A stretch of DNA of 64,000 bases, taken from contig NZ_QKTV01000001.1 of NCBI RefSeq assembly GCF_003362725.1, forward strand, positions 744,001 to 808,000, read 5' to 3'. The notes below the pieces were generated by a model, which saw only the letters and a list, made by a program, of their open reading frames with translations, made no database searches and was not told where the DNA came from. This DNA is from Winogradskyella aurantiaca. GTDB taxonomy: Bacteria > Bacteroidota > Bacteroidia > Flavobacteriales > Flavobacteriaceae. The position numbers and the translations under genes were made by a program. This document shows positions 1 through 8,671 of this stretch, in pieces; the first letter of the stretch is position 1; the number at the start of each line of letters is the position of its first letter.

Positions 1-1
1 A

Positions 2-70
2 CGACAAGAAATAAAAGAGGCGGAACAATCGGATGAAAACCCCTTAGAAATATTATCAGAAACGATTTAA
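2..70 (+). CDS. ftsW: FtsW/RodA-family protein, C-terminal tail only
   Basis: Only the last 22 codons and the TAA stop are inside the window; the gene begins off the left edge. The tail is hydrophilic and acidic (it contains [16 protein letters not shown]), as expected for the cytoplasmic C-terminus of the lipid II polymerase FtsW. No diagnostic motif is visible. The name rests on gene order: in Bacteroidetes the dcw cluster runs murD-ftsW-murG-murC-ftsQ-ftsA-ftsZ, and the next five genes match this exactly. murG follows after four bases, so the two are almost certainly co-transcribed. Confidence 0.55.
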   Translation, partial: RQEIKEAEQSDENPLEILSETI

Positions 71-74
71 ATTA

Positions 75-1178
75 TTGAGTTCAGGTAACGGTACATATCG
101 CTTTATTTTATCTGGTGGGGGAACTGGAGGCCATATCTATCCGGCCATTGCAATAGCCAATGAGCTTAAACGGCGCTATTCTAATGCTGAGTTTTTATTT
201 GTTGGTGCCAGTGATCGTATGGAGATGGAGAAAGTACCTAAGGCAGGATACAAAATTGAAGGCCTCTGGATATCTGGTCTTCAGCGAAAACTAAGCCTAA
301 AGAACTTGATGTTTCCATTTAAGTTGGTTTCAAGTTTATGGAGGTCAAGATCCATAATCAAAAGCTTTAAACCAAATGTCGCTATTGGTACAGGTGGTTT
401 TGCTAGTGGGCCTTTACTGCAGGTTGCGATAAGGAATGGGATTCCGGCATTAATTCAGGAGCAGAATTCGTTCCCAGGAATAACCAATAAACTTTTAGCT
501 AAGAAAGCCAATGTTATTTGTGTGGCCTATGAAGGGTTGGAAGCATATTTTCCAAAAGATAAGGTGATATTGACAGGAAATCCAATTCGTCAGGATCTGG
601 CTTATAATGAAATGACTTCTGTTCAGGCCAAGGATGCCTTAAAACTGTCTCATGGAAAACATTGTTTGCTTGTTTTAGGAGGTAGTTTAGGATCCAGGCG
701 AATAAATCAATTAATTGAAGAGCACCTCTCTTTCATCAGTGAAAAGCAAATTGAATTGCTGTGGCAATGTGGCTCTTTTTATTACGATGATTACAGGAAA
801 TACAATCAAATGGAAGGGGTGTCTGTCATGCCTTTTATTGACGATATGAAGACCGCTTATGCGGCGGCTGATATTATAATTTCTAGATCTGGAGCCATTT
901 CGGTATCAGAACTATGTGTTATTGGTAAACCTGTTTTATTCATTCCATCGCCTAATGTTGCTGAGGATCATCAGACCAAAAATGCCAAGGCTATTGCAGA
1001 TAAATCTGCAGCTATTTACATATCGGAATCAGAGTTAGACGAAACTTTTGAAGATATATTTTCGAATCTTTTGGAATCCGAAGATTTAAGGAAACAACTT
1101 TCTGACAACATAAGGCTTTTAGCTAAGACAGGAGCAACAAAAGACATTGTTGATGAAATCGAAAAATTATTAAGGTAG
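75..1178 (+). CDS. murG: MurG, lipid II-forming GlcNAc transferase
   Basis: This peripheral membrane GT28 enzyme transfers GlcNAc from UDP-GlcNAc to lipid I, giving lipid II on the cytoplasmic face of the membrane. The 367-residue length is normal. The N-terminal Gly-rich loop GGGTGGH (residues 14-20) contacts the lipid-linked acceptor. The C-terminal half carries the donor-site elements [10 protein letters not shown] and RSGAISVSE, followed by an EDHQTKNA segment. The start is a TTG four bases after the ftsW stop; no in-frame ATG lies before the conserved loop, so TTG is the only sensible choice. The stop shares its last base with the murC GTG start. Confidence 0.97.
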   Translation: MSSGNGTYRFILSGGGTGGHIYPAIAIANELKRRYSNAEFLFVGASDRMEMEKVPKAGYKIEGLWISGLQRKLSLKNLMFPFKLVSSLWRSRSIIKSFKPNVAIGTGGFASGPLLQVAIRNGIPALIQEQNSFPGITNKLLAKKANVICVAYEGLEAYFPKDKVILTGNPIRQDLAYNEMTSVQAKDALKLSHGKHCLLVLGGSLGSRRINQLIEEHLSFISEKQIELLWQCGSFYYDDYRKYNQMEGVSVMPFIDDMKTAYAAADIIISRSGAISVSELCVIGKPVLFIPSPNVAEDHQTKNAKAIADKSAAIYISESELDETFEDIFSNLLESEDLRKQLSDNIRLLAKTGATKDIVDEIEKLLR

Positions 1179-2530
1179 TGGAGCTCGGTAGGTTTAGTCA
1201 TATATATTTTATTGGAATAGGGGGAATTGGTATGAGTGCCCTGGCCCTGTATTTCCATTCGACAGGTAAGATCGTAGCAGGATATGACCGAACAGAGACG
1301 GACATTACCAGAAACCTTATTAATTTAGGAATTGAGGTTCATTTTAAAGATGCTATTGAATCCATCCCAGTTAGTTTTAAAGACCCAAATACAACACTCA
1401 TTGTTTATACACCTGCCATCCCTGATTCTCATTTGGAATTTAATTTCTTTAAAGACAACAAGTTTCAGGTTCATAAAAGGGCTTTTATTCTGGGTGAGGT
1501 AACACGTCAAACGTTTTGTTTTGCTGTTGCAGGAACCCATGGAAAAACAACCACAACTTCAATTCTAGCACATTTATTAAAGGTGTGTGATGTATCCTTT
1601 TCAGCTTTTCTAGGAGGTATTAGTGAGAATTATGACTCTAATTTAATTCTAAATGGAAGCGATATTTCGGTTGTGGAGGCCGATGAATTTGATCGCTCCT
1701 TCTTAAACCTGTCCCCAGATTATGCTTGTATCACCTCCATGGACGCTGACCATTTAGATATTTACGGGAGTGATGAAGCCATAAAGGCATCCTTTCTGGA
1801 ATTTACCAAGTGTATCAAACCTCAAGGAAGATTATTTGTTAAAAACGGACTTCCTATTGACGGGATAACGTATGGAATAGAAGATAACGCTGATTACAGT
1901 GCTCAAAATATTAGAATAGTAGATGGATCTTATGTCTTTGACTTTAAGACTCCAACTGGTTTATTCGAACAATTCAAATTTAACCTACCTGGTAGACATA
2001 ATTTGTCGAATGCAATAATAGCCTTGGCGATGACTGCAGAATATGGCCTCCCTCAGCCGCAGCTCGCCAAGGGTATAGCATCTTTTAAAGGGGTTAAAAG
2101 AAGGTTTACGACGCATATAAAAACTAATGATTTGGTTTATGTGGATGATTATGCACACCATCCTGAAGAGATTAATGCAGTGTATAATGCCTTGCGTGAA
2201 ATGTATCCAGATGAACAAATAACTGCTGTTTTTCAACCGCATTTGTTCTCGCGAACTCGTGATTTTGCTGATGATTTTGCACAGGCTTTATCGCAGTTTG
2301 ATGAGCTCATAGTATTGGATATTTATCCAGCAAGGGAATTACCCATTGAAGGCGTGAGTTCTAGTTGGTTACTGAGTAAAATCGAAAATCAGAATAAACG
2401 ACTTTGTACCAAGGAACAAATGATAGAAGATATTATAACTTCAATGCCCAGAGTCTTTGTTACTATGGGGGCTGGTGATATAGGAGAGGAAGTGGGAAAA
2501 ATTAAAAAGGCCTTACTAAGTGAAGTCTAG
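1178..2530 (+). CDS. murC: MurC, UDP-N-acetylmuramate--L-alanine ligase
   Basis: MurC adds the first amino acid, L-Ala, to UDP-MurNAc using ATP in the cytoplasm. The 450-residue protein has the expected three parts: a Rossmann-like UDP-binding start (FIGIGGIGMSALA), the Mur-ligase ATP loop GTHGKTTTT near residue 119 with DADHLDIYG further on, and a C-terminal domain with VDDYAHHPEEI. The start is GTG, with its G shared with the murG stop codon TAG. Its end overlaps ftsQ by 11 bases. These overlaps indicate translational coupling through the operon. Confidence 0.97.
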   Translation: MELGRFSHIYFIGIGGIGMSALALYFHSTGKIVAGYDRTETDITRNLINLGIEVHFKDAIESIPVSFKDPNTTLIVYTPAIPDSHLEFNFFKDNKFQVHKRAFILGEVTRQTFCFAVAGTHGKTTTTSILAHLLKVCDVSFSAFLGGISENYDSNLILNGSDISVVEADEFDRSFLNLSPDYACITSMDADHLDIYGSDEAIKASFLEFTKCIKPQGRLFVKNGLPIDGITYGIEDNADYSAQNIRIVDGSYVFDFKTPTGLFEQFKFNLPGRHNLSNAIIALAMTAEYGLPQPQLAKGIASFKGVKRRFTTHIKTNDLVYVDDYAHHPEEINAVYNALREMYPDEQITAVFQPHLFSRTRDFADDFAQALSQFDELIVLDIYPARELPIEGVSSSWLLSKIENQNKRLCTKEQMIEDIITSMPRVFVTMGAGDIGEEVGKIKKALLSEV

Positions 2531-3236
2531 ATTCAACATACTAAAACTGATCTTTTTGGTGCTTATTTCATCCACACTTTTTGCATTTTCCAATTGGAAG
2601 AACAGAGATCGTAATGTAACTGATATTCATGTTGAATTTTATGGTGAAAACACCATGTTTATTACCCAATCTTCTGTTAGTAAATTGTTAATACAAAATC
2701 AAGAGGGGGTTACAGATAAGGCCAAAAGAATTATAGATTTGAACGAGTTAGAGGCTGCCCTAAAGTCTAACGAAATGATCAAAACAGCAGACGTTTACAT
2801 GTCAGTAGATGGTGAAATTTATGCTGAAATAGAACAGAAAAAACCTCTGGCTAGAGTGCTTTCTGAGAATTTTTACATTGACGAAATGGGATCGTGGATG
2901 CCATTATCCGAAAATTATTCAGCAAGAGTTCCATTAGTTACAGGTAACATAAACAAATCGGATTTAAAGGGGGTGTATGTGATTGCCAAACATATAGACC
3001 AAGATGAGTTTTTAAAAGAACACATTACAGAAATTCATCAAAACTCTAACTCGGATTTTAAACTCAGGTTAAGAACCAACAACATAATTATTGAACTTGG
3101 TGATACCACAGCGTTACAAACAAAATTTAACAACCTTAAAGCCTTTTACCAGAAAGCTCTTAAGGACAATATAATTGATAGTTACAGCAAATTAAATCTA
3201 AGGTTTACAAGTCAAGTGATTTGTACCAAAAAGTAA
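2520..3236 (+). CDS. ftsQ: FtsQ/DivIB-like cell division protein
   Basis: A bitopic divisome protein linking early cytoplasmic and late periplasmic division proteins. The 238-residue product has a short basic N-terminus, one membrane segment at about residues 6-23, and a periplasmic part beginning with a POTRA-like stretch (VTDIHVEFYGENTMFI). A beta-rich FtsQ-type domain follows, with QKKPLARVL and the YIDEMGSWMPLS segment typical of Bacteroidetes homologues. The start is a GTG inside the end of murC. Sequence conservation in this family is low, so context between murC and ftsA carries much of the weight. Confidence 0.9.
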   Translation: MKSRFNILKLIFLVLISSTLFAFSNWKNRDRNVTDIHVEFYGENTMFITQSSVSKLLIQNQEGVTDKAKRIIDLNELEAALKSNEMIKTADVYMSVDGEIYAEIEQKKPLARVLSENFYIDEMGSWMPLSENYSARVPLVTGNINKSDLKGVYVIAKHIDQDEFLKEHITEIHQNSNSDFKLRLRTNNIIIELGDTTALQTKFNNLKAFYQKALKDNIIDSYSKLNLRFTSQVICTKK

Positions 3237-3239
3237 GTC

Positions 3240-4574
3240 ATGGATAAACAGTCAATTGCCGTAGGGTTAGACATAGGAACAACAAAGATTGTTGCTATGA
3301 TAGGCCGTAAAAATGAATATGGCAAAGTAGAGATTTTAGGTCTTGGAAAATCCAAAAGTTTAGGGGTTCACCGGGGTGTGGTAAACAATATTACACAAAC
3401 GATCCAATCCATTCAACAGGCGGTTCAAGAGGCCGAGGCAGGTGCATCGGAACAAATTGAAGAAGTGACTGTTGGTATTGCAGGACAACACATTAGAAGT
3501 CTTCAACACAGTGATTACATAACCAGACCAAATTCTGATCAGGTAATTGATGCATCGGATATTGACCGATTGATTAACCAGGTCCATAAATTAGTGATGC
3601 TACCTGGAGAGGAAATTATTCATGTATTACCTCAAGAGTTTAAAGTCGACGGACAAGCAGAAATTAAGGAGCCTATTGGAATGTATGGTGGCCGTTTAGA
3701 AGCTAATTTTCATGTGGTAGTTGGTCAGGTATCTTCTATTAGAAATATTGGGCGATGTGTTAAAAGTTCTGGATTAGATCTTGAAGGCATAACCTTGGAA
3801 CCTTTGGCATCAGCTAATGCAGTGCTTAGTCAAGAGGAGAAAGAGGCAGGAGTAGCTCTTATAGATATTGGTGGGGGTACTACTGATTTGGCCGTTTTCA
3901 AAGATGGTATTATAAGACATACAGCGGTTATACCTTTTGGTGGTAATGTGATTACAGAGGATATTAAAGAGGGCTGTTCTATAATTGAAAAACAAGCTGA
4001 ACTTCTGAAAATAAAATTTGGATCAGCCTGGCCAGGGGAAAATAAAGACAATGAAATTGTCTCTATCCCCGGACTTAGAGGACGTGACCCCAAAGAAATC
4101 ACCTTAAAAAATCTTTCAAAAATTATCCATGCTCGTGTTGTTGAGATCATCGAACAGGTTTATGTTGAAATCAAGAACTATGGACATGAGGAGCAAAAGA
4201 AAAAACTAATTGCTGGAATTGTTTTAACGGGCGGTGGAAGCCAGGTTAAACACTTAAAACAGTTAGTAGAGTACATCACTGGAATGGATACTAGAATTGG
4301 TTACCCTAATGAGCATATTGCCGGTGATAGTGATGAAGAAATAGCCAGTCCTTTATATGCCACAGCAGTTGGTTTAGTTATGGATGGCTTAAAACGAAAA
4401 GAACGAGAGCAGAAAGAGCTTACTAATCAAGAGAGTGAACTTGCTGAATCAGATTCTAATGAAACGGACGTTGTTGATGAATTGAATTTGGCTACAGAAA
4501 CCACAAAAGAACGCAAGTCATTCTTAGATAAATTAACAGAACGAGTAAAAGAATTTTTAGATAACGCAGAATAA
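3240..4574 (+). CDS. ftsA: FtsA, actin-like cell division protein
   Basis: FtsA is the ATP-binding actin homologue that anchors FtsZ filaments to the inner membrane and recruits the divisome. The phosphate loops are visible at GLDIGTTKIVA (residues 9-19) and LIDIGGGTTDLAVF (about 207-220), and the adenosine loop near the C-terminus is VLTGGGSQVKHL. After a charged, Glu-rich linker the protein ends in an amphipathic helix (KSFLDKLTERVKEFL), the usual membrane-targeting sequence. At 444 residues it is slightly long because of that linker. It starts with ATG three bases after ftsQ and is followed 36 bases later by ftsZ. Confidence 0.97.
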   Translation: MDKQSIAVGLDIGTTKIVAMIGRKNEYGKVEILGLGKSKSLGVHRGVVNNITQTIQSIQQAVQEAEAGASEQIEEVTVGIAGQHIRSLQHSDYITRPNSDQVIDASDIDRLINQVHKLVMLPGEEIIHVLPQEFKVDGQAEIKEPIGMYGGRLEANFHVVVGQVSSIRNIGRCVKSSGLDLEGITLEPLASANAVLSQEEKEAGVALIDIGGGTTDLAVFKDGIIRHTAVIPFGGNVITEDIKEGCSIIEKQAELLKIKFGSAWPGENKDNEIVSIPGLRGRDPKEITLKNLSKIIHARVVEIIEQVYVEIKNYGHEEQKKKLIAGIVLTGGGSQVKHLKQLVEYITGMDTRIGYPNEHIAGDSDEEIASPLYATAVGLVMDGLKRKEREQKELTNQESELAESDSNETDVVDELNLATETTKERKSFLDKLTERVKEFLDNAE

Positions 4575-4610
4575 TTAATTAGTCCAAAAACCCCATAATT
4601 ATCAGTCAAT

Positions 4611-6491
4611 ATGAGCAACAATAACGATTTTGAGAATATCGCATTTGATCTTCCAAAAAACCAATCTAATGTTATTAAAGTCATTGGTGTTGGCGGTGGT
4701 GGAAGTAATGCTATCAATCACATGTTTCATCAAGGAATTAAAGGTGTTGATTTTGTTATTTGCAATACCGATGCACAGGCTTTACAAAATAGTGGCGTTC
4801 CCAATAAAATTCAATTAGGTGTAAATTTAACTGAAGGTCTAGGTGCTGGCGCTAATCCTGATGTTGGTGAGCAGGCTGCAGTGGAGAGTTTAGAGGATAT
4901 TAGACGCATGCTGGACACAAATACTAAGATGGTATTTATTACCGCTGGCATGGGTGGTGGTACAGGTACAGGAGCAGCACCAATTATTGCTAAGATGGCT
5001 AAGGAACTAGACATTTTAACTGTTGGAATTGTAACTATGCCATTTCAGTTTGAAGGGAAAATGAGAAACCATCAGGCGCAACGCGGTATCGATAACCTTA
5101 GGCAACATGTAGATTCTTTAATTGTAATTAATAATAATAAACTTCGTGAGGTGTACGGAAATCTTGGATTTAAGGCAGGGTTCTCAAAAGCAGACGAGGT
5201 CCTTGCTACAGCTTCTCGGGGAATTGCAGAAGTAATTACACATCACTATACTCAGAATATTGACTTGAGAGATGCTAAAACAGTGTTGAGTAATAGTGGC
5301 ACTGCCATAATGGGGTCTGCAACTGCTTCCGGACAAACTAGAGCCCAGGAGGCCATAATGAAGGCTCTTGATTCTCCATTACTTAACGACAATAAAATCA
5401 CCGGTGCTAAAAATGTGCTTTTATTAATCGTTTCTGGATCTCAGGAGATTACCATTGATGAAATAGGCGAAATTAATGATCATATTCAGGATGAAGCTGG
5501 TTATGGTGCCAATATTATAATGGGGGTAGGTGAAGATGAAGCATTAGAAGAATCTATCTCAGTAACAATAATAGCTACTGGTTTTGATCAAGATCAACAA
5601 AACGAATTGTCAAATACTGAAGCTAAAAAGGTTATACACTCTCTAGAAGAAGAGAATTCAGACGAGCGCAAAATTGAGGCTGAACCTGCTATAATCACAC
5701 CTGATATTGTTTTGGAAACTGAATCTGAAAAGATCATTCATACACTTGAGGAGGATATAGAAGAAGCTGAAGATGAACTTATTACTACAACTGATGAGTT
5801 AAGAAATATGAATGTCATTTACGATGAAGTATTGGATATAATCGAGCCAGTTGAAGATTTCATAATATCTACCAATCAAGTCGAGCTTAATGAAACAAAA
5901 GACGTGAAAGATGCAGAAGAACAGATAACCTTAACTTTCGATCTGCCTATTTCTAAAAGTAATGAGGAGGAATCTTCTGATGAGAAGATCCTGTTTCAAT
6001 TAGACGAAGATGTTAAAGATATGTCCGTTAATGAGCCTGTAGAAATTATTCCTATTACTGAGGCTAATGAAGAAGGTGAAAAACGGTATACTTTAGAGGA
6101 CTATGAAACGTTTGAATCATCTTTGAATTCAGCTTCGAGTCCTGAGACTAAGGTTCAGGAGGAGGTGGTTTTTGAAAAGAAAACCCTTCCAGTTGAAGAG
6201 ACGTCTAATGAACCAGAAGAGATTGACCCTTTTAATACACCAATTTCAGAATTAATGAAGGCCAGAGCTGATGAGCGCAGGAGAATGATGAAGGATTTTA
6301 ATTATAAATTCAATAATGCTAAGATTGACGAGATTGAGAAAGAGCCAGCTTATAAACGACAAGGTGTAAATCTGGAAAATACCCAACATTCCTCTGAAAC
6401 TAGTAATTCTAGAATGTCTTTAGGAACGGATGATAACGACGACTTGCAATTACGTAGCAATAATTCGTTCTTACATGACAATGTAGATTAG
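4611..6491 (+). CDS. ftsZ: FtsZ, tubulin-like division GTPase with extended acidic linker
   Basis: FtsZ polymerises with GTP into the Z ring at midcell. The globular domain occupies roughly residues 1-330, with the N-terminal GVGGGGSNA loop, the tubulin signature GMGGGTGTGAAP at about 111-122 and the T7-loop region NIDLRDAKTVLSN. Beyond it lies a Glu/Asp-rich, low-complexity linker of nearly 250 residues, then a conserved tail that ends in RSNNSFLHDNVD. At 626 residues the protein is much longer than the approximately 380 of E. coli FtsZ; long linkers are common in Flavobacteriia. It is the last gene of the dcw block and is followed by a terminator hairpin. Confidence 0.98.
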   Translation: MSNNNDFENIAFDLPKNQSNVIKVIGVGGGGSNAINHMFHQGIKGVDFVICNTDAQALQNSGVPNKIQLGVNLTEGLGAGANPDVGEQAAVESLEDIRRMLDTNTKMVFITAGMGGGTGTGAAPIIAKMAKELDILTVGIVTMPFQFEGKMRNHQAQRGIDNLRQHVDSLIVINNNKLREVYGNLGFKAGFSKADEVLATASRGIAEVITHHYTQNIDLRDAKTVLSNSGTAIMGSATASGQTRAQEAIMKALDSPLLNDNKITGAKNVLLLIVSGSQEITIDEIGEINDHIQDEAGYGANIIMGVGEDEALEESISVTIIATGFDQDQQNELSNTEAKKVIHSLEEENSDERKIEAEPAIITPDIVLETESEKIIHTLEEDIEEAEDELITTTDELRNMNVIYDEVLDIIEPVEDFIISTNQVELNETKDVKDAEEQITLTFDLPISKSNEEESSDEKILFQLDEDVKDMSVNEPVEIIPITEANEEGEKRYTLEDYETFESSLNSASSPETKVQEEVVFEKKTLPVEETSNEPEEIDPFNTPISELMKARADERRRMMKDFNYKFNNAKIDEIEKEPAYKRQGVNLENTQHSSETSNSRMSLGTDDNDDLQLRSNNSFLHDNVD

Positions 6492-6512
6492 CGTATATAA
6501 AATGTATATGTC

Positions 6513-6546
6513 AGCCCTGATAAATCTTAATTTGTCAGGGCTTTTT
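6513..6546 (+). terminator. Rho-independent terminator after ftsZ
   Basis: A perfect 7-bp stem, GCCCTGA (6514-6520) with TCAGGGC (6535-6541), encloses an A/T-rich loop and is followed directly by five T. It lies 22 bases after the ftsZ stop and closes the dcw operon. Confidence 0.85.
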
Positions 6547-6572
6547 AAGTTTTATAAACTGCATTTCTTTAC

Positions 6573-6580
6573 TATCTTCG
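6573..6580 (+). promoter_or_regulatory. Candidate Bacteroidetes -7 element for yqeY
   Basis: TATCTTCG fits the Bacteroidetes -7 consensus TAnnTTTG except for one base. It lies 20 bases upstream of the yqeY ATG and just downstream of the ftsZ terminator. The -33 position, 19 bases further up, reads TTT rather than TTG, so only half of the promoter is convincing. Confidence 0.5.
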
Positions 6581-6600
6581 TGCTCTTATAAATTTATACA

Positions 6601-7047
6601 ATGGGTTTACAATCGGATGTAATGACTGCTATGAAAGTAGCTATGAAAGATAAAGACCAAATGGCACTTCAGGCATTAAGAGCTATTAAATCTGAGATTT
6701 TATTGGCTCAAACTTCTGGAAGTGGGGCGGAATTAACGGAAGCTGATGAGATAAAAATTCTATCAAAATTAGTTAAGCAGCGGAAGGATAGTGCGGAGAT
6801 ATTTGCTCAGCAAAATCGATCCGACCTGGCTGAACCAGAATTATTACAAGCCGAAGTTATTTCTCAATTTCTTCCAGAACAAATGAGTGAGGAGGAAGTA
6901 CAGGGCGTTATTACAAAAATAATCGACCAAGTTGGAGCCAATAGTATGAAAGATATGGGCAAGGTTATGGGTTTAGCTAATAAAGAACTTGCTGGTAAAA
7001 CCGATGGCAAAACTATTGCCGCAATAGTTAAATCTAAATTAGCCTAA
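6601..7047 (+). CDS. yqeY: YqeY / GatB-YqeY domain protein
   Basis: A cytoplasmic 148-residue protein of the YqeY family, related to the C-terminal helical domain of the GatB subunit of the tRNA-dependent amidotransferase. Recognisable features are the N-terminal KDKDQMALQALRAIKSE helix, LVKQRKDSAEIF, the FLPEQMSEEE turn and the C-terminal DMGKVMGLANKELAGKTDG stretch. The exact role is not settled; binding to tRNA-related complexes has been proposed from the GatB similarity. It is a single-gene unit between the ftsZ terminator and a tRNA gene, with its own candidate promoter. Confidence 0.9.
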   Translation: MGLQSDVMTAMKVAMKDKDQMALQALRAIKSEILLAQTSGSGAELTEADEIKILSKLVKQRKDSAEIFAQQNRSDLAEPELLQAEVISQFLPEQMSEEEVQGVITKIIDQVGANSMKDMGKVMGLANKELAGKTDGKTIAAIVKSKLA

Positions 7048-7058
7048 GCACAAATAAT

Positions 7059-7132
7059 GGCCTCGTAGTTCAACTGGATAGAATATCAGATTTCGGCTCT
7101 GAGGGTTGGGGGTTCGAATCCCTTCGAGGTCA
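7059..7132 (+). tRNA. tRNA-Arg, anticodon TCG
   Basis: A full cloverleaf can be drawn. The acceptor stem GGCCTCG (7059-7065) pairs with CGAGGTC (7125-7131) with one G-U pair. The anticodon stem TCAGA/TCTGA encloses the seven-base loop TTTCGGC, whose middle three bases are TCG, so it reads CGA arginine codons. The T arm contains GGTTCGAATCC. The discriminator base is A at 7132; a full CCA is not encoded. It begins 11 bases after yqeY, and a terminator follows. Confidence 0.95.
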
Positions 7133-7140
7133 CAAAATAG

Positions 7141-7168
7141 GGTTCGTTATATTTACGAACCTTTTTTT
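7141..7168 (+). terminator. Terminator of the tRNA-Arg transcript
   Basis: A perfect 7-bp stem, GGTTCGT (7141-7147) with ACGAACC (7155-7161), has a TATATTT loop and seven T at 7162-7168. The T run directly abuts an ATG at 7169, the first candidate start of the next gene. Confidence 0.88.
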
Positions 7169-8029
7169 ATGATGTATTTCTCTATTGTTCTTCAGGAAAT
7201 GAACCCCATATTAAGAACGGTGTTCTTGATTCTCTTTTTTTTGGGAATGTTCTTAGTGGTTTTCAGTCGTTTGTGGATATTTGCAGAGCAGCAGTTTGCC
7301 GAACGAATTCATCGTCCTTTTTTCCTCTATTCAATTCTTCTTAGAAAGAAACTAAAACCGCGTGAGATTGCTGTTTTGGAAACCAAATTTTCTTTTTATA
7401 CTTCTCTTAACCTAAAACAACAGAAACGCTTTAGGCATAGGGTAGCAAACTTGAAGGAACAGTTTTTGTTTCATCCTCGAGAGGCACTTGTTTTAACAGA
7501 TGAAATGCGAGTCTTAGTTACAGCTACTGCTGTAATGATTTCATTTGGCTTTAGAGACTATTCACTTCCAAATCTGGAGAATATTATCTTGTACCCTGGA
7601 CCATATCATTCAGAGTTGGGAGGTGGTGATCTGCATAAGGGTGAGTATAGCCCAGCCTATAAAACGCTAGTCTTTTCCTGGCCTGATTTTTTAAATGGAT
7701 ATGATATTAGTAATGACAATTTAAACCTTGGTATTCATGAATTAAGTCATGTTCTCCATATTAAATGCCATTTTAGTTCTGATATTAGTTCACAGATATA
7801 TAATGAAGGTTTCCATAGCCTCAAGAATTTTCTGAAGAGCCATGAGGAATTGAGACAAAACTTGGTCCAAACCAGTTACTTTAGAGCATATGCTTTCAAC
7901 AATGAGGTGGAATTTATTGCGGTATTAATCGAATGTTATTTTGAAACTCCTTCTGAGTTCCAGAGGCGATTCCCAGACATATACCACTACGTAGAACGCA
8001 TGTTAAACTTCAGTAGGTACGGTGGTTAA
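7169..8029 (+). CDS. MtfA-like zinc metallopeptidase, membrane-anchored
   Basis: This resembles the M90/MtfA family of zincin peptidases. The zinc motif HELSH lies at about residues 190-194 (LGIHELSHVLH), and a conserved downstream acidic segment with EFIAVLIECYFETPSEF matches the third-ligand region of that family. Unlike E. coli MtfA, it has an N-terminal hydrophobic segment (about residues 15-32), suggesting a membrane anchor. E. coli MtfA binds the repressor Mlc; no such partner is visible here. The open frame extends upstream into the tRNA, which is not credible. Candidate ATG starts are 7169, 7172 and 7199; the last lies clear of the terminator and may be the true one. The gene converges on the minus-strand barrel protein with 13 bases between. 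Confidence 0.82.
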   Translation: MMYFSIVLQEMNPILRTVFLILFFLGMFLVVFSRLWIFAEQQFAERIHRPFFLYSILLRKKLKPREIAVLETKFSFYTSLNLKQQKRFRHRVANLKEQFLFHPREALVLTDEMRVLVTATAVMISFGFRDYSLPNLENIILYPGPYHSELGGGDLHKGEYSPAYKTLVFSWPDFLNGYDISNDNLNLGIHELSHVLHIKCHFSSDISSQIYNEGFHSLKNFLKSHEELRQNLVQTSYFRAYAFNNEVEFIAVLIECYFETPSEFQRRFPDIYHYVERMLNFSRYGG

Positions 8030-8042
8030 ATTAAAGGAAGCA

Positions 8043-8612
8043 TTATAAACGCCAAACAGCGTGCAGCCCATATTGATAGTGGTTATTCTCAAAACCACTG
8101 GAGTCATTATTAAGGGCAAATTTACCTACAACCTGAAGTCGAAGTCCGAAGGTGTTGTTTTCGTTCAGCCAAAAAAGAGCTGCTCCCCCAAGATTAAATG
8201 ATAGGTTGGAGCCGTCAATCCTAAAAAATCCAGCTCCCCCAATGGCAGAGAAATCTATTTTATCATAACCACGGCGAAAGATTAATCTTCCAAAGTTATA
8301 CCTAACATTGGTGTCAAATGAGATGTATGTAAAATCACTTGTTGCTGGAACAGGGTCAAAACGTTCTCCCTGGTTGATGCCATTAAGGTTTAAAGCAAAT
8401 TCAAAATTAAAGTCGCGCGCAAATTGACGTTCTGCAGAAACGGTGAACGGATTTTTAAACATCCAGTCTCCGGGACTTTCAAATGGATTTAATGTTCCTA
8501 ATGAATTGACAGCGTTAAATCCACCTGCAATAAACCAATCATCGAAAACTGCTCGCTGACTATTACCTACAAATCCTGTTATAAGTAGGATGATGATCGT
8601 AAATTTTTTCAT
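8043..8612 (-). CDS. Small outer-membrane beta-barrel protein
   Basis: A 189-residue secreted protein. The N-terminus from ATG 8612 (MKKFTIIILLITGFVGNSQ) is a Sec signal peptide. The rest consists of alternating, aromatic-rich beta strands (FNFEFALNLNGI, YISFDTNVRYNFG, NTFGLRLQVVGKFAL) and ends in HAVWRL, the pattern of an eight-stranded OmpA/OmpX-type barrel. The longer open frame to 8654 would place 14 extra residues before the signal peptide, so 8612 is preferred. It has no identifiable partner gene, and its function is unknown. Confidence 0.8.
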   Translation of the reverse strand: MKKFTIIILLITGFVGNSQRAVFDDWFIAGGFNAVNSLGTLNPFESPGDWMFKNPFTVSAERQFARDFNFEFALNLNGINQGERFDPVPATSDFTYISFDTNVRYNFGRLIFRRGYDKIDFSAIGGAGFFRIDGSNLSFNLGGAALFWLNENNTFGLRLQVVGKFALNNDSSGFENNHYQYGLHAVWRL

Positions 8613-8642
8613 AGATAAATTTGTTTGCCCAAAAGACAAAAC

Positions 8643-8650
8643 CAAAAATA
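8643..8650 (-). promoter_or_regulatory. Candidate -7 element for the barrel protein gene
   Basis: Read on the minus strand this is TATTTTTG, a perfect TAnnTTTG match, 31 bases upstream of the ATG at 8612. The base triplet at -33 is GGT rather than TTG, so the call is moderate. Confidence 0.45.
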
Positions 8651-8671
8651 GCATATTCTGTTAAAAATAAC

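Noticed and set aside
7106-7168. Upstream extension of the MtfA-like frame into the tRNA gene.
   Set aside because: The extension would translate the 3' half of a well formed tRNA and its terminator; starts at 7169-7199 are far more plausible.
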